Shown here: one piece after another, positions 7,990 through 10,546 of the stretch | How positions within the stretch are numbered: the first letter of the stretch is position 1 | Layout: each line of letters starts with the position of its first letter | Source: Bacteroidaceae bacterium | GTDB taxonomy: Bacteria; Bacteroidota; Bacteroidia; Bacteroidales; Bacteroidaceae | Direction of reading: 5' to 3' | NCBI GenBank assembly: GCA_900772575.1 | Contig: CAAHEN010000015.1 | Span: 1 to 10,546, forward strand | Length of the DNA stretch: 10,546 bases | Notes under the pieces: model-generated | The model's input: only the letters and a program-made list of their open reading frames with translations | Database searches by the model: none | Told to the model about the DNA's origin: nothing | Translations under genes and position numbers: made by a program

Positions 7990-9225
7990 ATGTCCATCAC
8001 CTCCAAACGCCTCTTTCAGGGCGACGTCGTCATCTGGATTGTCTTCTTCTTCCTCTGCATGATTTCACTCGTGGAGGTCTTCAGCGCCGCCAGCTCACTC
8101 TCCTACAGGACGGGCAACTTCATGGCGCCGCTCTTCAAGCAGATGCTCTTTCTGGGCATCGGCACGGGTGTCGTCTGGGCCATCCACTCCATCCCCTGCC
8201 GCTACTTCCGCCTGCTGCCGGTCATTCTCTACCCCATCAGTGTGTGCCTGCTCTTCATCGTGCTCTTCATGGGCCCGTCCATCAACGGCAGCAACCGCTG
8301 GCTCTTCGGGTTCCAGCCCTCTGAGGTGGCCAAGGGCGTCGTCGTCCTGACCGTGGCGCTCATTCTGGCCCACGGGCAGACGGAAAACGGCGCCAACCCC
8401 AAGGCGATGAAGTGGATACTCTGGCTCGCCGGCGGCGTCTGCGCCCTGATCCTGCCTGAGAACCTCTCCACGGCGGTGCTGCTCTTCGCCACCGTGATCC
8501 TGATGATGTTCATCGGGCGCGTCCCGATGCGCCAGATGGCGCGCCTGCTCAGCAGTCTGCTGCTCATCGGCGTGACCGCCGTGTTGCTCGTGCTCGTCAC
8601 GCCCAAGTCGGTGCTCGACAAGGTGGGCTTCCTCCACCGCATGGACACGTGGGTGGAGCGCATCGACGCCCAGGTGAAAGGCACCTCTGGACAGACTGAG
8701 GCCGAATACCTGCGGGAGCATGCCCAGGAGGCGCATGCCAACATCGCCATCGCCACCTGCAACGTGGTGGGAAAGATGCCGGGCAACTCTGACCAGCGCG
8801 ACCGCCTCTCGCAGGCATACTCTGACTTCATCTATGCCATCATCATCGAGGAACTGGGTGTAGAGGGGGCCATCGCCGTCGTCTTCTTCTATATCGTCCT
8901 GCTCTTCCGCGCGGGGCGTATCGCCAGTTGCTGCGAGCGCAACTTCCCGGCTTACCTGACCATGGGACTGGCCATCATGCTCGTCATGCAGGCCATGATG
9001 AACGTGCTCGTGGCCGTCGGCATTGCCCCGGTCACCGGACAGCCGTTGCCGCTCATCAGCCGTGGCGGTACGTCGACGCTGATCAACTGTGCCTACTTCG
9101 GCATGATACTCAGCGTCAGCCGCTACGCCCGCAAGAACCTGGGCGGCCGGCAGGCCAGGCTGCTCACCACCGACGATGACCCGCACGCCAAGGAGTTCCA
9201 GCGCAACGACGGACTGGCCAAGTAG
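7990..9225 (+). CDS. ftsW: SEDS-family septal peptidoglycan glycosyltransferase FtsW
   Basis: FtsW is the polytopic SEDS polymerase that elongates septal glycan strands from lipid II and works as a pair with FtsI. The 411-residue protein is rich in hydrophobic segments (I expect about ten spans). Motifs seen are NGSNRWLFGFQPSEVAKG, LPENLSTAVLLF (QPDLSTA-like), YSDFIYAIIIEELGVEGA with Asp279 at the position of the essential SEDS aspartate (E. coli FtsW Asp297), and TGQPLPLISRGGTSTLI near the C-terminus. It could be confused with RodA, but its place beside ftsI and murD in the dcw operon supports FtsW. The start is ATG 7990. The gene ends with two in-frame TAG stops in a row (9223-9228). It is the last gene of the plus-strand operon in this window: no murG follows. 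Confidence 0.93.
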   Translation: MSITSKRLFQGDVVIWIVFFFLCMISLVEVFSAASSLSYRTGNFMAPLFKQMLFLGIGTGVVWAIHSIPCRYFRLLPVILYPISVCLLFIVLFMGPSINGSNRWLFGFQPSEVAKGVVVLTVALILAHGQTENGANPKAMKWILWLAGGVCALILPENLSTAVLLFATVILMMFIGRVPMRQMARLLSSLLLIGVTAVLLVLVTPKSVLDKVGFLHRMDTWVERIDAQVKGTSGQTEAEYLREHAQEAHANIAIATCNVVGKMPGNSDQRDRLSQAYSDFIYAIIIEELGVEGAIAVVFFYIVLLFRAGRIASCCERNFPAYLTMGLAIMLVMQAMMNVLVAVGIAPVTGQPLPLISRGGTSTLINCAYFGMILSVSRYARKNLGGRQARLLTTDDDPHAKEFQRNDGLAK

Positions 9226-9236
9226 TAGTACCCTCT

Positions 9237-9311
9237 GCGGCATCAGCGCGAAGTGAGCCTATAGGCTAGGTCAGTCTTGGTATAATTGTACGCGGCATTT
9301 GCGCGAAGAGA
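9237..9311 (+). repeat. 20-nt direct repeat pair, 55-nt period, just after ftsW
   Basis: GCGGCATCAGCGCGAAGTGA at 9237-9256 is repeated as GCGGCATTTGCGCGAAGAGA at 9292-9311, with 17 of 20 bases identical. The stretch between them is more A+T-rich than its surroundings and contains a perfect palindrome (9256-9267) and TATAATTG at 9281-9288. No reading frame is supported here. The layout resembles a small mobile or dispersed element, but no transposase or target duplication can be identified. Confidence 0.6.
9256..9267. repeat. 12-bp perfect palindrome
   Basis: AGCCTATAGGCT reads the same on both strands. It starts on the last base of the first 20-nt repeat. With no spacer it cannot form a good hairpin, so a dimeric protein-binding site or part of a dispersed element are the options. 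It begins 31 bases past the ftsW stop. Confidence 0.5.
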
Positions 9312-9334
9312 AACCCCCAGCGGGGGCGCCATGA

Positions 9335-9366
9335 CATCAGGCGGGGGCGTCAACCCCCGCCTGATG
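9335..9366. repeat. Perfect 13-bp-stem hairpin downstream of ftsW
   Basis: The arm CATCAGGCGGGGG (9335-9347) pairs perfectly with CCCCCGCCTGATG (9354-9366) across a 6-base loop, CGTCAA. A smaller CCCCC-AGC-GGGGG stem precedes it at 9314-9326. Neither side has a T-run in the orientation needed for an intrinsic terminator, although a bidirectional transcript barrier between the plus-strand operon and the minus-strand gene remains possible. The right arm is also the first part of the 36-nt repeat copy at 9355, so the hairpin is built from an inverted partial copy of that repeat. Confidence 0.8.
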
Positions 9367-9474
9367 GTACGTCGCCCCGTCCCGGGGCTTTGCGATACAT
9401 TTCGCAACAACCTAGCTATCACCGGGAACAAGGTTTTCCCCGCCTGATGTTATGCCGCCTCCGTCCCGGGGCTT
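9355..9474. repeat. Two direct copies of a 36/37-nt intergenic repeat
   Basis: Copy 1 (9355-9390) and copy 2 (9438-9474) both begin CCCCGCCTGATG and end CCGTCCCGGGGCTT. They differ by three substitutions and one inserted T. The 47 bases between them contain a TTGCGA...TCGCAA stem (9390-9395 with 9402-9407) and an AACCT...AGGTT pairing. Together with 9226-9354 this fills the gene-free stretch between ftsW and the minus-strand lipoprotein gene. It looks like a dispersed, structured intergenic repeat of the REP type; other genomic copies cannot be checked here. Confidence 0.75.
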
Positions 9475-9484
9475 CACACCTTGG

Positions 9485-9970
9485 TCACTCCAAAATCTTA
9501 ATGCTAATGGCCTTCAGCTGCTGCCAGCCCGAGGCGTCGGTCACGCGCACCATGAAGTGGTAGTCGCCCGGATCGATGTCGGTCGGGATCGGAATGTCGA
9601 CAGCGGCATCGTACGTCCTCAGCCCCGGCGCGATGGTGTAGTCTTGGTTGAACACCCAAGGACGCACCGGCGCCTTCTTAGCGTCGAGGGGGCAGTCGCC
9701 GGCCGAGGTGGAGTGGCTGTGGTGGTCGAAATTGTTGTGTATCTCGATGTTGAAACTGCCGAGCGCCACGTTGTCGGTGAAGGTGTAGCGGAACGGGATT
9801 TCCTCGCCCCGGTGATACACCTGGCAGTCTGTCGGCACGGGTACCGCCCCGTCGAGGATGGCGGGCTTCTCCATGTCCCTTGTCTCCTCATCGTCTTTCG
9901 AACACGACACGGCCAGGAGCGTGACCGCCGTTGCAAGGGCCGTGAAGGCCATGATTACAGTCTTTTTCAT
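9485..9970 (-). CDS. DUF4625-type lipoprotein, predicted surface-exposed
   Basis: This 161-residue protein is predicted to be secreted by lipoprotein signal peptide: MKK, a hydrophobic core, then the lipobox LAVSC with Cys23 as the acylated residue. The residues after it (SKDDEE) fit the Bacteroidota lipoprotein export signal, a lysine followed by acidic residues, so display on the outer face of the outer membrane is inferred. The rest (about 34-160) fits one Ig-like beta-sandwich module of the DUF4625 type: PFRYTFTDNVALGSFNIEIH, then a histidine cluster in HNNFDHHSHS, then PGDYHFMVRVTDASGW near the end. The function of DUF4625 proteins is not established to my knowledge; the histidines suggest but do not show metal binding. 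The start CAT at 9968-9970 is preceded on its own strand by an A-rich leader and no Shine-Dalgarno sequence. It lies downstream of, and is related to, the partial gene at 10084, and converges on ftsW. Confidence 0.85.
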   Translation of the reverse strand: MKKTVIMAFTALATAVTLLAVSCSKDDEETRDMEKPAILDGAVPVPTDCQVYHRGEEIPFRYTFTDNVALGSFNIEIHNNFDHHSHSTSAGDCPLDAKKAPVRPWVFNQDYTIAPGLRTYDAAVDIPIPTDIDPGDYHFMVRVTDASGWQQLKAISIKILE

Positions 9971-9986
9971 TTCCAGTTTTTTACTT

Positions 9987-10065
9987 CAAACAAAACACCC
10001 GGGACACCAGGGCACAGGCCTGTTGCCCCAATGGGGGCGCCACGCACCCGCCGCGATGTCCCGGG
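9987..10065 (-). terminator. Large stem-loop plus T-rich stretch, possible terminator of the upstream minus-strand gene
   Basis: CCCGGGACA (9998-10006) pairs perfectly with TGTCCCGGG (10057-10065). The 50 bases between hold further pairings, including CCCC-AAT-GGGG at 10026-10036 and a near-palindrome around CAGGCCTG (10015-10022). Read on the minus strand, the stem ends CCCGGG and is followed by TGTTTTGTTTG, a T-rich stretch. It starts about 20 bases past the stop of the gene at 10084. The loop is long for an intrinsic terminator, so partial readthrough into the lipoprotein gene is quite possible. No convincing Bacteroidota promoter (TAnnTTTG) is visible before position 9970 on the minus strand. 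Confidence 0.4.
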
Positions 10066-10083
10066 AAGTGGATTACCATCCGA

Positions 10084-10546
10084 TCACTGCGCGGCGATCT
10101 GCACGCCCTCCACCTCCTCGGTGGTGGCGTTGCCTTCCGCGTCGGTCACGGTGAAGTGGATGTGGTATTCACCGGCGGGCGCGTCGGCGGGAATGGCGAT
10201 GTGCTCGTGGAAGTCGGCCGCCGTCTCACCCAGATACTTGCCGGTGAAGGTGATGACCTTCTCATAACCGGCGGCGCTGTTGTGCAGCTCGACCTCTATC
10301 TTCGCGATCTTCTTGGGAGCGGTGATGCTGGCTTCCAGGTGCATCTCCCCACCCACGGTGGCGGTCATGCTGTTGCCCGCGCCGACCTCGGTGATCGTGA
10401 TCTCCGGCGCACCGGCCACGGGGACGACGATTTTCAGGTCGGAGGTGAACACGGTCTGCTGGCCGGCCTTGTCGGTGACGGTGAGCGTCAGCGTATAGTC
10501 GCCGGCGGGTGTCGTGGCAGGGACATCGACGTGCTCATGGAAGACG
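10084..10546 (-). CDS. DUF4625-type protein with tandem modules, start outside window
   Basis: The minus-strand frame is open from the window edge to a TGA at 10084-10086, giving at least 153 residues with no start seen; the GTG at 10450-10452 is internal. It has one complete Ig-like module and the end of another. The edge copy starts VFHEHVDVPATTPAGDY (10471-10545 for the 25-residue match) and the second DFHEHIAIPADAPAGEY (10141-10215), identical at 14 of 25 positions with a 110-residue period. Both end in TVTD. The complete module contains KIEVELHN, matching FNIEIHNN of the neighbouring lipoprotein, so the two genes are paralogous in fold. It lacks the HHSH cluster of that neighbour but has FHEH, absent there. 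Repeated modules suggest an elongated exported protein. Function is unknown, and its signal peptide would lie to the right of the window. Confidence 0.8.
   Translation of the reverse strand, partial: VFHEHVDVPATTPAGDYTLTLTVTDKAGQQTVFTSDLKIVVPVAGAPEITITEVGAGNSMTATVGGEMHLEASITAPKKIAKIEVELHNSAAGYEKVITFTGKYLGETAADFHEHIAIPADAPAGEYHIHFTVTDAEGNATTEEVEGVQIAAQ

Noticed and set aside
8095..9243. A 382-codon open frame on the minus strand over ftsW.
   Set aside because: It has His/Glu/Asp-rich composition that mirrors the complement of a hydrophobic membrane protein. There is no recognisable family.
9281..9288. TATAATTG as a promoter -10 or Bacteroidota -7 element.
   Set aside because: No plus-strand gene follows, and no matching -33 or -35 element lies at the right distance. 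It is kept only as a possibility within the repeat finding.
9335..9366. The 13-bp hairpin as a standard intrinsic terminator for ftsW.
   Set aside because: The stem is excellent but is followed by GTACGTCGCC, not a T-run, and the opposite side lacks one too.
9243..9431. A 62-codon minus-strand frame across the ftsW-side repeats.
   Set aside because: It is a translation of the repeat elements themselves, without conserved protein features.
9355..9474. A minimal CRISPR array: two 36/37-nt repeats with a 47-nt spacer.
   Set aside because: There are only two copies, they differ by three substitutions and an insertion, the spacer holds its own hairpin, and no cas gene is in the window.
9452..10267. 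A 271-codon plus-strand frame over the DUF4625 genes.
   Set aside because: It spans two minus-strand genes and their intergenic hairpins. The minus-strand frames have a lipoprotein signal and homologous modules, whereas this one has none.

Overview
The window is G+C-rich DNA from a member of the Bacteroidota, most likely the order Bacteroidales. The evidence is the Bacteroidota-type FtsL-like protein, the extended MraY and FtsI proteins, a MurE of the meso-diaminopimelate type, two DUF4625-type proteins (a family I know from Bacteroidales), a lipoprotein with a Bacteroidota-style surface-export signal after its cysteine, and the lack of Shine-Dalgarno sequences. I cannot name the genus from the sequence.

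Positions 1-9225 hold one tightly packed plus-strand operon, the first part of the division and cell-wall (dcw) cluster: rsmH (5' end missing), ftsL, ftsI (class B penicillin-binding protein with a PASTA domain), murE, mraY, murD, ftsW. MurE and MurD add meso-diaminopimelate and D-glutamate to the UDP-MurNAc peptide. MraY puts the finished precursor on undecaprenyl phosphate as lipid I. FtsW (glycan polymerase) and FtsI (transpeptidase), scaffolded by FtsL, build septal peptidoglycan. RsmH methylates 16S rRNA and is a usual passenger of the cluster. Genes overlap, abut, or lie within 76 bases. The one striking internal gap is murE-mraY, which holds a perfect 11-bp GC-only hairpin.

In most Bacteroidales the cluster goes on with murG, murC, ftsQ, ftsA and ftsZ. 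Here it stops after ftsW. Positions 9226-9484 form a gene-free composite of repeats: a 20-nt direct repeat pair, a 12-bp palindrome, a perfect 13-bp-stem hairpin and two copies of a 36/37-nt repeat. Beyond it, on the minus strand, are two genes pointing back toward ftsW: a 161-residue DUF4625-type lipoprotein (9485-9970) and the C-terminal part of a second, multi-module DUF4625-type protein that runs off the window (10084-10546). A large stem followed by a T-rich stretch lies between them.

The dcw part is conventional apart from lineage-specific additions: a charged N-terminal extension on FtsL, a hexapeptide-repeat tail on FtsI, and an altered histidine motif in MraY. The less explained part is the right end, with the operon break, the composite intergenic repeat and the paired histidine-bearing DUF4625 proteins. 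I see no clear evidence of a complete new system, but that locus is the best candidate for one.
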